The notes under the pieces: model-generated
Database searches by the model: none
What the model saw: only the letters and a program-made list of their open reading frames with translations
What the model was told of the DNA's origin: nothing
Origin: Mordavella massiliensis
GTDB lineage: Bacteria; Bacillota; Clostridia; Lachnospirales; Lachnospiraceae
Length of the DNA stretch: 64,000 nt
Direction: 5' to 3'
Assembly: GCF_016901695.1 (NCBI RefSeq)
Contig: NZ_JACJKS010000001.1
Location: 1-64,000 of the forward strand
In this document: positions 16,932-25,138 of the stretch, piece by piece
How the letters are laid out: the number at the start of each line of letters is the position of its first letter
Position numbering within the stretch: the first letter of the stretch is position 1
Position numbers and translations under genes: made by a program

Positions 16932-17897
16932 TTATGCATTGACCACGTTCTGTGGTTTGCCTTCTACATAGCATTTCAGATTGTCCACCGCAATGTTCAT
17001 CAGCCTCTGCCTTGACTCCTTCGGGGCCCAGGAAATGTGGGGCGTGATGATCACATTCTTCGCGCCGATGAGCGGATTGTCCATCCGGATGGGCTCTGTG
17101 GAGACCACGTCCACCGCGGCTCCCGCCACTTTTCCGCTGTCCAGTGCGTCGCGCAGATCCTGCTCCACCACGAGCGGTCCTCTGGAGTTGTTGATGATCA
17201 TGACGCCGTCCTTCATCTTTGCGATGGTGTCCTTGTTGATGATGCCTTCCGTATCCGGGAAGAGCGGGCAGTGCAGGGCGATCACGTCAGACTCTGCAAG
17301 GAGTGTGTCCAGATCCACGTAGTGGCATGTCTCTGTCTCCAGCTCCGGGCGTTTGAACGCGTCGTAAGCCAGCACCTTCATGCCAAGGGCCTGGGCGATC
17401 TTGCCCGTGTCCTGCCCGATGCGGCCGAAGCCGATGATGCCCATTGTCTTGCCGTCCAGCTCCACGAGAGGATATTTCCAGAAGCACCAGTCCGGATTGC
17501 TCGTCCACTCGCCTGCCTTCACCGCGTCGGAGTGCTCGCCGATGTGGTGGCACAGCTCCAGGAGAAGTCCGATGGCAAACTGGGAGACAGCCGCCGTCCC
17601 GTAGGTCGGGATGTTGGATACCGGGATGCCTTTTTCCTTGGCCGCCGCGATGTCCACGATGTTGTAGCCCGTGGCCAGCACGCCGATGAATTTCACATTC
17701 GGGCATGCGTCCAGCGTCTCTCTTGTGATGGGGGTCTTGTTCGTGTAGACAACCTCCGCGTCGCCGATGCGGGCCACCACGTCCTCGGCTTTTGTCCGGT
17801 CGTACACAGTCAGCTCTCCGAACGCCTCCATGCCCTCCCAGGAGATGTCTCCGGGATTTAATGTGTAGCCGTCTAATACTACGATCTTCATACTCAT
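16932..17897 (-). CDS. D-2-hydroxyacid dehydrogenase
   Basis: A protein of about 320 residues with the D-isomer-specific 2-hydroxyacid dehydrogenase fold. The NAD loop GIIGFGRIGQDTGKIAQALGM is clear. The catalytic Arg is in INNSRGPLVVEQDLRDAL, followed by a Glu in VVSTEP and the His in ITPHISWAP. It resembles glycerate/hydroxypyruvate reductases by its N-terminal MKIVVLDGYTLNPGD. Either of two ATGs, 17897 or 17891, could be used behind AAGGA. In this operon it may reduce a 2-oxoacid derived from the pathway substrate, for example 2-oxoglutarate. The substrate is inference. Confidence 0.85.
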   Translation of the reverse strand: MSMKIVVLDGYTLNPGDISWEGMEAFGELTVYDRTKAEDVVARIGDAEVVYTNKTPITRETLDACPNVKFIGVLATGYNIVDIAAAKEKGIPVSNIPTYGTAAVSQFAIGLLLELCHHIGEHSDAVKAGEWTSNPDWCFWKYPLVELDGKTMGIIGFGRIGQDTGKIAQALGMKVLAYDAFKRPELETETCHYVDLDTLLAESDVIALHCPLFPDTEGIINKDTIAKMKDGVMIINNSRGPLVVEQDLRDALDSGKVAGAAVDVVSTEPIRMDNPLIGAKNVIITPHISWAPKESRQRLMNIAVDNLKCYVEGKPQNVVNA

Positions 17898-17949
17898 TTC
17901 TTCCTTTCTTCTTTCTGCTTGGTTGATGGGTGTCTGTATATAAAACTCA

Positions 17950-19293
17950 CTACAGTTCATAGTGCCTGTCTATAAAATCCGTGCTGAACATGCCGCTCTG
18001 GAAATCCGGATGGTTGAGCACGTCGTAGAGGAAATCCAGGTTCGTCGTCACGCCCTTGATCCGCAGCTCGCCCAAGGTGCCGATCATCTTGCGGATGGCG
18101 CTCATGCGGTCCCTGTCGTAGGCGATGATCTTCACGATCATGGAGTCATAGTAGGGCGGGATGGTGTAGCCCGGATAGATGGCTGTATCCATTCGGATCC
18201 CCGCTCCTCCCGGCAGGTGCGCCTTCTCGATCTTTCCCGGGCAGGGCATGAATCCGTGGAGCGGATCCTCCGCGTTGATCCTGCACTCCAGGGCGTGTCC
18301 CCGGAAGACGATGTCCTCCTGCGAGACGCTTAAGGGAAGTCCTGCCGCCGCGCTGATCTGTTCCCGGATCAGGTCCACGCCGGAGACCAGCTCGCTGACC
18401 GGATGCTCCACCTGGATCCGGGTGTTCATCTCCATGAAGAAAAACTCGCCCGACTGGTCCAGCAGGAACTCGATGGTCCCGGCATTCTCATAGCCCACCG
18501 CCCTGGCCGCCGCCACGGCTGTGGCGCATATCTCCTCCCGCAGGGCCGGCGTGATGAAGGCGCAGGGCGACTCCTCGATCATCTTCTGGTGCCGTCTCTG
18601 GACGGAGCAGTCCCGCTCTCCTAAGTGCACCACATGTCCGAACCTGTCCGCCATGATCTGCACTTCGATATGTCTGGGGGACTGGACGTACCGCTCCAGG
18701 TACATGCTGCCGTCCCCGAAGGCGTTCACCGCCTCCTGCTTCGCCGCATGGAAGAGGCCCGGGAACTCCTGCCTGTTCCAGGCAAGACGCATGCCCTTTC
18801 CGCCGCCTCCGGCCGATGCCTTGATCATCACGGGAAAGCCGATCTTCTCCGCCTCCGCCAGGGCTTCCTCCTCCTCGTAGACCGGGAGGTCCGTCCCCGG
18901 CACCACCGGGATGCCGGCCGCCTTCATGGTCCGCCTGGCCTCGGATTTATTCCCCATCTTCTCGATCAGGGCGCCGGACGGACCGATAAAGGTAATGCCG
19001 TACTCCTCACATTTATCTGCAAACTGCGCGTTCTCAGAGAGAAAGCCAAACCCCGGATGGATGGCCTCCGCTTTTGTGGCAAGGGCCGTGCTGATCAGCC
19101 GGTCCATGTCGAGATAGCTGGCCGACGGGGCCGCCGCCCCGATACAGACGGCCTCATCCGCAAGCCTCACATGCATGGCGTCCGCGTCCGCCTCCGAGTA
19201 CACTGCCACGGTCCGGATGCCCATCTCCCGGCAGGCCCGGATGACCCGCACGGCGATCTCTCCCCGGTTTGCAATCAGTATTTTCCGAAACAT
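17950..19293 (-). CDS. biotin carboxylase (AccC family)
   Basis: A 447-residue ATP-grasp enzyme that carboxylates biotin on a carrier protein using ATP and bicarbonate. Motifs run in order: FRKILIANRGEIAVRVIRAC, HPGFGFLSEN, the Gly-rich ATP lid KASAGGGGKGMR, ERDCSVQRRHQKMIEESP, the metal site FFFMEMNTRIQVEHPVSE, and the C-terminal ALECRINAEDP. All catalytic elements appear intact. It lies 13 nt downstream of the biotin carrier gene. No accA/accD or other classical carboxyltransferase gene is present, so it probably serves the PxpB/PxpC-like pair encoded upstream. Confidence 0.95.
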   Translation of the reverse strand: MFRKILIANRGEIAVRVIRACREMGIRTVAVYSEADADAMHVRLADEAVCIGAAAPSASYLDMDRLISTALATKAEAIHPGFGFLSENAQFADKCEEYGITFIGPSGALIEKMGNKSEARRTMKAAGIPVVPGTDLPVYEEEEALAEAEKIGFPVMIKASAGGGGKGMRLAWNRQEFPGLFHAAKQEAVNAFGDGSMYLERYVQSPRHIEVQIMADRFGHVVHLGERDCSVQRRHQKMIEESPCAFITPALREEICATAVAAARAVGYENAGTIEFLLDQSGEFFFMEMNTRIQVEHPVSELVSGVDLIREQISAAAGLPLSVSQEDIVFRGHALECRINAEDPLHGFMPCPGKIEKAHLPGGAGIRMDTAIYPGYTIPPYYDSMIVKIIAYDRDRMSAIRKMIGTLGELRIKGVTTNLDFLYDVLNHPDFQSGMFSTDFIDRHYEL

Positions 19294-19306
19294 AGCCCGC
19301 TCCTTC

Positions 19307-19741
19307 TTATCCTTCGATCACGAAAAGCGGCTGCGCGTATTCCACCAGATCCCCGTCTCTGACCAGGATCTCCGACACAACGCCGTCGCATGCCGCCGCC
19401 ACATCGTTCATCATCTTCATGGCCTCGATCGCGCCCAGCACCTGGCCCTGCTGCACCCTGCTCCCGACTGTCACGAGGGGCTCACTCCCCTCCTTGTCCG
19501 AAGCATGGAAGATGCCGACCAGCGGCGAGCGGATGATGGTTCCCTCCTGGATGGACACCTCTTCCCTCACCTGCGCGTCCTGTGCAGGCGCTTCTGCCTG
19601 CGCCGGCGCCGCCGGAAGGGGTGCGCCCGGGGCGGCCGCTTTCCGGATCGTCAGGCGGAAGGCGCCGTCCTGCACCTCGAGCTCCGTCACGCCGGATGCG
19701 TCCACTTCATGGAGGAGTTCTTTGATCTTTTCCAGTTTCAT
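19307..19741 (-). CDS. biotin carboxyl carrier protein
   Basis: A 144-residue carrier with an N-terminal helical AccB-like region, a flexible Ala/Pro/Gln linker (about 35-60) and a C-terminal biotinyl domain. The biotinylation site is EAMKMM with Lys109. IIRSPLVGIFH replaces the usual S-PMVGTFY motif, an indication of a specialised carrier. It sits between the biotin carboxylase (13 nt) and the PxpC-like gene (18 nt) with a strong AAGGAGG. Confidence 0.93.
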   Translation of the reverse strand: MKLEKIKELLHEVDASGVTELEVQDGAFRLTIRKAAAPGAPLPAAPAQAEAPAQDAQVREEVSIQEGTIIRSPLVGIFHASDKEGSEPLVTVGSRVQQGQVLGAIEAMKMMNDVAAACDGVVSEILVRDGDLVEYAQPLFVIEG

Positions 19742-19759
19742 CGCTTCCCCCTCCTTTTC

Positions 19760-20707
19760 CTACTGTCCCAGGTACCGCTCCAGGCCCTTCAGCTCCTTCT
19801 GCTTCCGCAGGTACAGCTCCTGCGCCAGCTGGATGCCGACCCGCACAAAGTGAACCCTGTATCCGGGCTGCGCCTGTGCCAGCTTCGGCAGGTCCACAGA
19901 GATGACTGTGCCGATCTTCGTGTAGCCGCCCGTCGTCTGCCGGTCCGCCATCATAATGATGACCTGCCCGTTGGTGGGCACCTGGATGGAACCGAAGGCC
20001 ACGCCGTCTGTCAGGATGTTGCCGTCCTTGATGTGATGCAGGGGCTCCTCCCGCTCCAGGCGGATGCCCATGCGGTCCGACTCATTGGTGACCGTGGCCC
20101 CGTACCAGAAAAATTTTCTCACTTCTTCTTCCGTAAATGCGCTGTCCTGGGGGCCCGTCACAACCCGGAGGGTGATCTCCTTCTCCGGGAATTTCTCCGG
20201 CTCCAGCCTGCGCAGCTCCATCTTCGGGAGGCTTGTCTTCGGGTTGCAGAAGCCGATCCGGTCTCCCTTCTCCAGCTTGCGTCCCTCTACGCCGCCCAGC
20301 TTATTGCGCATCAGCGTCGCCTTGCTGCCCATGACGACCGGCACGTCCAGGCCGCCGGTAAAGGCAATATAGGCGCGGCTTCCGCCGCTGGCTACGCCGA
20401 AGGCTAGGGTCGATCCCGCGCGGACCAGGACTGCCTGGTACATGGGGATGGGGGCGCCGTCCACGGTGGGGGATACGTCCGCTCCCGTGACAGCGATGAT
20501 GTTATCTTTCTCAAACTTCAGCGAAGGCCCCATGAAGGTGATCTCCAGCGCGCTCTCGCCTCTCTTGTTTCCTGCCAGTATATTCGCCAGATAGAAGGAC
20601 TGGGTGTCCATGGGCCCTGCCGGCGATACGCCGAACTGCTGGTACCCGAAGCGCCCCTCGTCCTGCACGGTGGTCTGTATGCCCGGATTTTCCACGATAA
20701 TTCCCAT
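19760..20707 (-). CDS. PxpC/KipA-like carboxyltransferase-fold protein (AHS2)
   Basis: A 315-residue protein of the biotin-dependent carboxyltransferase-like AHS2/KipA family. Motifs match the family well: GIQTTVQDEGRFGYQQFGVSPAGPMD near the N-terminus, ALEITFMGP, FTGGLDVPVVMGSKAT, ESDRMGIRLE, and IQVPTNGQVIIMMADRQTTGGYTKIGTVISVDLP. In PxpABC it is one half of the ATP-dependent oxoprolinase. In urea carboxylase the homologous domain forms half of the carboxyltransferase. It begins 1 nt after the PxpB-like stop, implying a coupled heterodimer. Confidence 0.9.
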   Translation of the reverse strand: MGIIVENPGIQTTVQDEGRFGYQQFGVSPAGPMDTQSFYLANILAGNKRGESALEITFMGPSLKFEKDNIIAVTGADVSPTVDGAPIPMYQAVLVRAGSTLAFGVASGGSRAYIAFTGGLDVPVVMGSKATLMRNKLGGVEGRKLEKGDRIGFCNPKTSLPKMELRRLEPEKFPEKEITLRVVTGPQDSAFTEEEVRKFFWYGATVTNESDRMGIRLEREEPLHHIKDGNILTDGVAFGSIQVPTNGQVIIMMADRQTTGGYTKIGTVISVDLPKLAQAQPGYRVHFVRVGIQLAQELYLRKQKELKGLERYLGQ

Positions 20708-20708
20708 A

Positions 20709-21443
20709 CTATTTCACCGCCTTCTTCACATATGTCTCCAGTTTATAAGTTCCTTTCTCCACGTCCGCCCGGATCTGGTCGTACTCCTTCCGGCTGACCG
20801 GCTGGTACTTCACCCAGTCGCCTGCGTTCACAAGGAAGGGCTCCTCCTTGGAGTAGTCGCAGATGTTGCAGGGGGTGCCGGCCACGATGTTCCAGCCGCA
20901 GGGCTGATCGAAGGGGATCAGGTTGGACTGGTTCTCCGCCGCCACGATGGAGCGGCCGTTGATGTGCACCCTCGGCTCCGTCCTTCTCTTAAAGTGGAAC
21001 GGCTCCTCAAATCTCGCCATGTATGCATGTCCGGGCGCCACGCCCAGCATGTATGCGTAATACTCATGGGAGGAATGCATGCGGATGAACTCCTCCACGG
21101 ACACGTTCTCGAATGCCGCGCACTCGTCCAGATCCCACGCGAACTCCCTGTCGTAGCAGATGGGGAGCACCTTCACGATCTGGGATACTTCCTCCTTCTC
21201 CCCGCCCGTCTCACTGAGTCTCTTCTTTACCTCTTCCACCAACTGGCCGTAGAGGATCTTCTCCGGTCTGTAGTGGATCATCAGCGTAGCGTAGGTGGGA
21301 ACCATCTCCGCGATGCCGTCCACGGGATCCGCCTCCAGTTTCTGCATCAGGCTTTTTACCCTTCCATTGACTTCCAGGCTGATCTCATCTCCAAGTTTTA
21401 CATACAAAGACTCATCTCCGCCTGTCAGGAATTGTGCCTCCAT
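20709..21443 (-). CDS. PxpB/KipI-like protein (AHS1), divergent
   Basis: A 244-residue AHS1/KipI-family protein, the partner of PxpC. The core is recognisable but diverged. The usual LGF-PGF-YL reads LGVAPGHAYM at 133-142, and the GSVGIAGGQTGIYP block is replaced by NGRSIVAAENQSNLIP before PCGWNIVAGTP. I chose the start at MEAQFLTGGD behind AAAGGAG, eight bases away. It is the first gene of the seven-gene operon. The divergence at sites conserved in oxoprolinases argues for a different substrate or for coupling to the biotin proteins. Confidence 0.82.
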   Translation of the reverse strand: MEAQFLTGGDESLYVKLGDEISLEVNGRVKSLMQKLEADPVDGIAEMVPTYATLMIHYRPEKILYGQLVEEVKKRLSETGGEKEEVSQIVKVLPICYDREFAWDLDECAAFENVSVEEFIRMHSSHEYYAYMLGVAPGHAYMARFEEPFHFKRRTEPRVHINGRSIVAAENQSNLIPFDQPCGWNIVAGTPCNICDYSKEEPFLVNAGDWVKYQPVSRKEYDQIRADVEKGTYKLETYVKKAVK

Positions 21444-21733
21444 GCCCTTCACTCCTTTCACTCATTTTGTTTTCTTTCGTTTTTGTGCGTTTTTACTATC
21501 TAACGCTCAAAAAATTTACGTTTCTTTATTGATTACAGCCAGTATAGCACACGGTTTTTTATGAGAAAAACAAATAATTTCTCTATCATATATTAACATT
21601 TTCTATTTTACGCCCCTGTTGTCAGGCAAATTCCCGGGACATATGCACAGCGCTCCCCTTTTCTCCTCTATTTGGACGATATCGTCCGCGTTTTCTATCA
21701 TTTCTCCCAAAAACATGCCGCAGGCAAAAAAAC
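21444..21733 (-). promoter_or_regulatory. upstream region of the pxp-like operon
   Basis: This AT-rich interval between the LysR terminator and the PxpB-like start holds no gene. A -10-like TATACT (minus strand, 21541-21546) has no good -35, which fits activation by the LysR protein encoded next door. The exact promoter is unproven. Confidence 0.35.
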
Positions 21734-21758
21734 AGCGCGCGGTTCCGCGCCCGCGCGC
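21725..21758 (-). terminator. intrinsic terminator of the LysR gene
   Basis: On the minus strand GCGCGCGG and CCGCGCGC form a GC-rich stem with an 8-nt loop, followed shortly by TTTTTTT. It lies about 65 nt past the LysR stop. Confidence 0.8.
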
Positions 21759-21820
21759 CTGCCATTTCCCGGTTATGAATTATTTCAGTAACAAATATTC
21801 ATTGTTTCTATATCTTATAT

Positions 21821-22738
21821 CTATCGCTTCCTCTTCTCCAGCTCGCCCCAGTTCCTCGCCTCCAGGTACTTCTCCAGCTTCTCCTCAAAGATCTGCACCG
21901 CCTTCTGGGTGGCCTCATTTGGATACCTGTGGCGTATCCGGTAGATTGTCCGCTCCGGCGGCGGGACGTCGTTCTCGATCCTGCTGATGTAGATCGGCTT
22001 CAACTGTGAGATCTGGTCTGCCACCGACGCCGGCATGATGGCCCACACGCCGTCCTCGTCCAGCATATTATAAAGAAGGGTAAAGCTGTCCACCCACACC
22101 TTGGGCTGCTCGCCCCGGCCGATCCTCTGGTCATGCCAGATGCGGAAGTTGCCGTCCCAGCTCAGGAAGATCTCCTCCGACGGGTCCAGCTCGTCCGTGT
22201 GGATCGAGAGCTTCTTGATCCTGGCGTCCCGGGGCTGTACGATGTACATCTTTTCCCGCAGCACCGGCTCCGCGATGATATTCTTGAAGTGGAGGTGGTG
22301 GTAGACAAACCCGATGTCGATCTCGTGGTTCTCCAGCATGCTGTACAGCTCATAGGAGTAGTGCGTCTCCGTGTGAAGGTTCATGGCCGGGTCGCTCTCC
22401 TTTAAGATCTGCCTGTACAGATCCATGAGGACCGCATTCATCGTATCCGTGCACCCGATCGTGAGGTAGAGCCTGTCCTCCCGGTGCTTCAGAAGCTGCA
22501 TCTCCCTCCAGATGGAGACCCAGCGCTCCGCGATGGGGATGAACTCCTCTCCCTGGCTCGTGAGCTCGATCTGCTTGTAGCCTTTCTTCCTTGTGATGAG
22601 CTTGACGTCCAGCTCCTCCTCCAGGGATTTCAGACGGTGGCTCACCGTCGGCTGGGAGAGAAACAGGTTCTCCGCTGTCTTGCTTATGTTTTTTGTTTTT
22701 ACGATCATCAAAAATGTCTCAATCTCTGCTATGTTCAT
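21821..22738 (-). CDS. LysR-family transcriptional regulator
   Basis: A 305-residue regulator. The N-terminal winged helix-turn-helix reads MNIAEIETFLMIVKTKNISKTAENLF followed by SQPTVSHRLKSLEEEL. The C-terminal effector domain includes LTIGCTDTMNAVL. I chose the ATG at MNIAEIE, five bases after GGGAG, because the family begins there. An ATG four codons upstream is possible. It lies between the pxp-like operon, which it probably controls, and a divergent aminotransferase. Its separate terminator shows it is its own unit. Confidence 0.87.
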   Translation of the reverse strand: MNIAEIETFLMIVKTKNISKTAENLFLSQPTVSHRLKSLEEELDVKLITRKKGYKQIELTSQGEEFIPIAERWVSIWREMQLLKHREDRLYLTIGCTDTMNAVLMDLYRQILKESDPAMNLHTETHYSYELYSMLENHEIDIGFVYHHLHFKNIIAEPVLREKMYIVQPRDARIKKLSIHTDELDPSEEIFLSWDGNFRIWHDQRIGRGEQPKVWVDSFTLLYNMLDEDGVWAIMPASVADQISQLKPIYISRIENDVPPPERTIYRIRHRYPNEATQKAVQIFEEKLEKYLEARNWGELEKRKR

Positions 22739-22749
22739 CTGGTCTCCCA

Positions 22750-23002
22750 TCGCCCTACCGGGCTTCTTTCTTATATTTTCTCTACTATATATGACGACAC
22801 GGATTTCTCCGCGCTTCGCGCTCCCGAAATCCTGCGCCCTCCATCTATTTTTATATGATGACACGGATTTCTCCGCGCTTTGCGCTCCCGAAATCCTGAA
22901 AATATTCGAAATCCGCCCTGCCGGGCTTCTTTCTCATATTTTCGCGGTTGCCAAGGCCATGCGCTTTCATGTAAACATGAAGCGCACGGCTTTTGCAACC
23001 TG
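22750..23002. repeat. REP-like palindromic repeats
   Basis: Two direct copies of a ~43-bp unit lie near 22792-22834 and 22857-22899. Each contains an imperfect palindrome (GGATTTC...GCGC-TT-GCGC...GAAATCC). A second repeated piece, CGCCCT-CCGGGCTTCTTTCT-ATATTTTC, lies near 22752 and again near 22915. Near 22947-23002 a long imperfect hairpin pairs GGTTGC/GCAACC and GCGCTTCATGT/ACATGAAAGCGC. The block fills the interval between the LysR and aminotransferase genes. The remainder up to 23128 is AT-rich and presumably holds the aminotransferase promoter. Confidence 0.65.
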
Positions 23003-23128
23003 TCATCATATATAAAATATATTAATATTATACAATGAAATTCTTCATTTCACAATTTCTTCTGTGCATGTTATTATAAGGCCAAGCTAAAAACGATGGT
23101 AAATTCCTGACAGAAGGAGGAGAAACTT

Positions 23129-24418
23129 ATGAACACAGAACATGGAATGTTATTCCCCGAGGAATATCAGAAACATCTGAAATCACAGTTCTGCTACGCG
23201 GACACGGACCCGCTCTACGGCCCCCGCCTCTTCTTTGAGAACTCCGGCGGATCTCTCCGGCTGCGCGCTGCCGTCGAGGCGAAAGCAGCCTGCGAGCAGT
23301 TCCCGGACTGCCCGGAGCGGAACTACGCGAGAGGCCTGAAGCTGGCCCACTACGTGTCCGAGGGCACAAAGGAGATCCTGGAGGTCATCTTTGGCGCAAA
23401 GAGCGGCGCTCTCGTGACAGAGCTCTCCGCTTCCCAGACAATGTTCCAGATCGTAGACGTGATCCTGGAGAATATCAAATGGGGTAAAAACGCCGTCACA
23501 TCCTGCCTGGAGCATCCTTCCGCCCACGACGCGGTTGAGTACGCCTGCGCAAAGACAGGCAGGGAGTTCCGCGAGGTTCCGGCCAATCCGAAGACCGGCG
23601 GCATCGATGTAGACGAAGTCATGAAATACGTAGATAAGGATACCTGCCTTGTCAGCATCATGGCAGCTTCCAATATCTCCGGCAACATCATGGATATCAA
23701 AGAGCTTGTCCGCCGGGTAAAGGAAGTCAATCCCGAGATCTATGTGATCTCCGACGCAGTACAGCACGCCCCCCACGCAGTAGTGGACGTAGAGGACTGG
23801 GGCGTGGACGCTTCCAACATTGCCCCCTACAAGTTCTTCGGCGTGAGAGGATGCGGATTCGCCTATGTATCTGACCGCGTATCGACCATGATGCATCACA
23901 AACTGACCCTGAAAGACGCCAACGTATGGGCTCTGGGGACACCGACCCCCGGCAACTTTGCAGCCATGATGGCTGTCATCGACTATGTGTGCTCCATCGG
24001 CGAACATTTCATCCACAGCCAGGACAAGCGTGAACTGTTTGTGGAGGGCATGAACCGGATCCACATGCAGGAGAGAGCGCTCCTGTACCGCATGCTGGAA
24101 GGCACGCCGGAAGTACCGGGCCTGCGCCACATCCCTGGCGTGGAAGTGTACGCAGACATGGAGGATCTGACATGGAAGGATCTGATCATCGCCATGGGCA
24201 TCAAGGGCATCGACTATCCGGAGTGCGTGATCGAATACATGAAGCGCGGCGTCACCGTCTTTGAGCGCGTGCGGAGCAGCATCTACTCCAAACGCATCGT
24301 AGATACACTCGGCATCCCGGGCGCGATCCGCGTATCCCCGCTCCACTGCCACGGCACAGAGGACATCGACAAGTTCCTGAAGATCACAAAGGAGATCTCC
24401 GAGGCAGTCGGAAACTAA
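23129..24418 (+). CDS. class V aminotransferase-family PLP enzyme
   Basis: A 429-residue fold type I PLP enzyme of the cysteine desulfurase/isopenicillin epimerase group. The PLP Lys is K235 in APYKFFGVRG. The conserved Asp209 is in VISDAVQHAPH and the phosphate-binding region is ELSASQTMFQ. The N-terminus has the FFENSGGS pattern. AGGAGGAGAAACTT precedes the ATG. Several class V members are lyases or epimerases, so transamination is not assured. Its orientation, divergent from LysR, suggests co-regulation with the pxp-like operon. Confidence 0.85.
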   Translation: MNTEHGMLFPEEYQKHLKSQFCYADTDPLYGPRLFFENSGGSLRLRAAVEAKAACEQFPDCPERNYARGLKLAHYVSEGTKEILEVIFGAKSGALVTELSASQTMFQIVDVILENIKWGKNAVTSCLEHPSAHDAVEYACAKTGREFREVPANPKTGGIDVDEVMKYVDKDTCLVSIMAASNISGNIMDIKELVRRVKEVNPEIYVISDAVQHAPHAVVDVEDWGVDASNIAPYKFFGVRGCGFAYVSDRVSTMMHHKLTLKDANVWALGTPTPGNFAAMMAVIDYVCSIGEHFIHSQDKRELFVEGMNRIHMQERALLYRMLEGTPEVPGLRHIPGVEVYADMEDLTWKDLIIAMGIKGIDYPECVIEYMKRGVTVFERVRSSIYSKRIVDTLGIPGAIRVSPLHCHGTEDIDKFLKITKEISEAVGN

Positions 24419-24453
24419 CATACGCTCCACTCTTTACTCATTTCATGATATAC

Positions 24454-24505
24454 AAAAGGAAAAGCCGCAGGTGGGTGAAACCATCTGCGGCTTTTCCTTT
24501 TTATG
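24454..24505. terminator. bidirectional terminator between aminotransferase and mscL
   Basis: AAAAGGAAAAGCCGCAG and CTGCGGCTTTTCCTTTTT form a long stem, with T-runs in both directions. It serves the converging class V enzyme (+) and mscL (-). Confidence 0.9.
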
Positions 24506-24527
24506 TATTTTGCTTCTTAAATCTGTC

Positions 24528-24935
24528 TTACGCCTCTGCCTCTTCCGGAATCTCGGATGTGCAATGCGGGCAGCGCGTCGCTGCGATGTCGATCTCGCTC
24601 ATGCAGAAGGGGCACTTCTTTGTCGTGGGAGCTGCGGGCTCCTCCTTCTTGCCAAGAGACACCAGCTTGTTCACACCTTTAAGCAGGCAGAACAGAACGA
24701 ATGCCATGATAAAGAAGTTGAACAGGGATGAGATAAACGCGGAAGCGAATCCGGCCACATCCTGCAGGGTGTACATCTGTCCGCCTGTGCAGACATTCAG
24801 GAGCGGGTTGATAAAGTTATCTGTCAGCGATGAAACGATTCCGGAGAAAGCACCTCCGATAAGAACACCGACTGCCATGTCCATCATGTTGCCGCGCAGG
24901 GCAAAGGTCTTGAACTCTTCAATAAATTTCTTCAT
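24528..24935 (-). CDS. mscL: large-conductance mechanosensitive channel with zinc ribbon
   Basis: A 135-residue membrane protein. The N-terminal amphipathic helix and first membrane helix are canonical (FIEEFKTFALRGNMMDMAVGVLIGGAFSGIVSSL). A second helix (SLFNFFIMAFVLFCLLKG) follows. MscL releases solutes during hypo-osmotic shock as a pentamer. The C-terminus adds a zinc ribbon with two Cys-x-x-Cys pairs (CPFC and CPHC, 14 residues apart) instead of ending at the usual helix bundle. This tail is seen in some Clostridia. It is monocistronic with GAGGAG before the ATG. Confidence 0.93.
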   Translation of the reverse strand: MKKFIEEFKTFALRGNMMDMAVGVLIGGAFSGIVSSLTDNFINPLLNVCTGGQMYTLQDVAGFASAFISSLFNFFIMAFVLFCLLKGVNKLVSLGKKEEPAAPTTKKCPFCMSEIDIAATRCPHCTSEIPEEAEA

Positions 24936-25138
24936 TTTTCTCCTCTTTCTTCCTTATATATTATACTAATTTGTCTATATTCCTTATGCGTATGTATACT
25001 CTCGCTCAGTCCGCATACCACTATACCGCAAAGTTGTTAAAAAAACAACATTTTTTTACATTATTAAGCATACAAAAATCAGCAAAATACAGACGCCTGC
25101 TTTTACAAATCTGTCAGAGTTTTTGTTGACTCTTTTAT

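Noticed and set aside
17950-19741. Biotin carboxylase and carrier as ordinary acetyl-CoA carboxylase genes
   Set aside because: No accA or accD is nearby, and both genes are embedded in the pxp-like operon with 13-52 nt gaps. A role in fatty acid synthesis cannot be excluded but is not favoured.
22792-22899. Direct repeats resembling a short CRISPR array
   Set aside because: Only two copies separated by about 20 nt, each internally palindromic, with no cas genes nearby. REP-like repeats fit better.
23183-24430. 415-codon antisense frame opposite the class V enzyme
   Set aside because: It mirrors the codon structure of a clear PLP enzyme with motifs and SD on the plus strand. His/Val-rich shadow.
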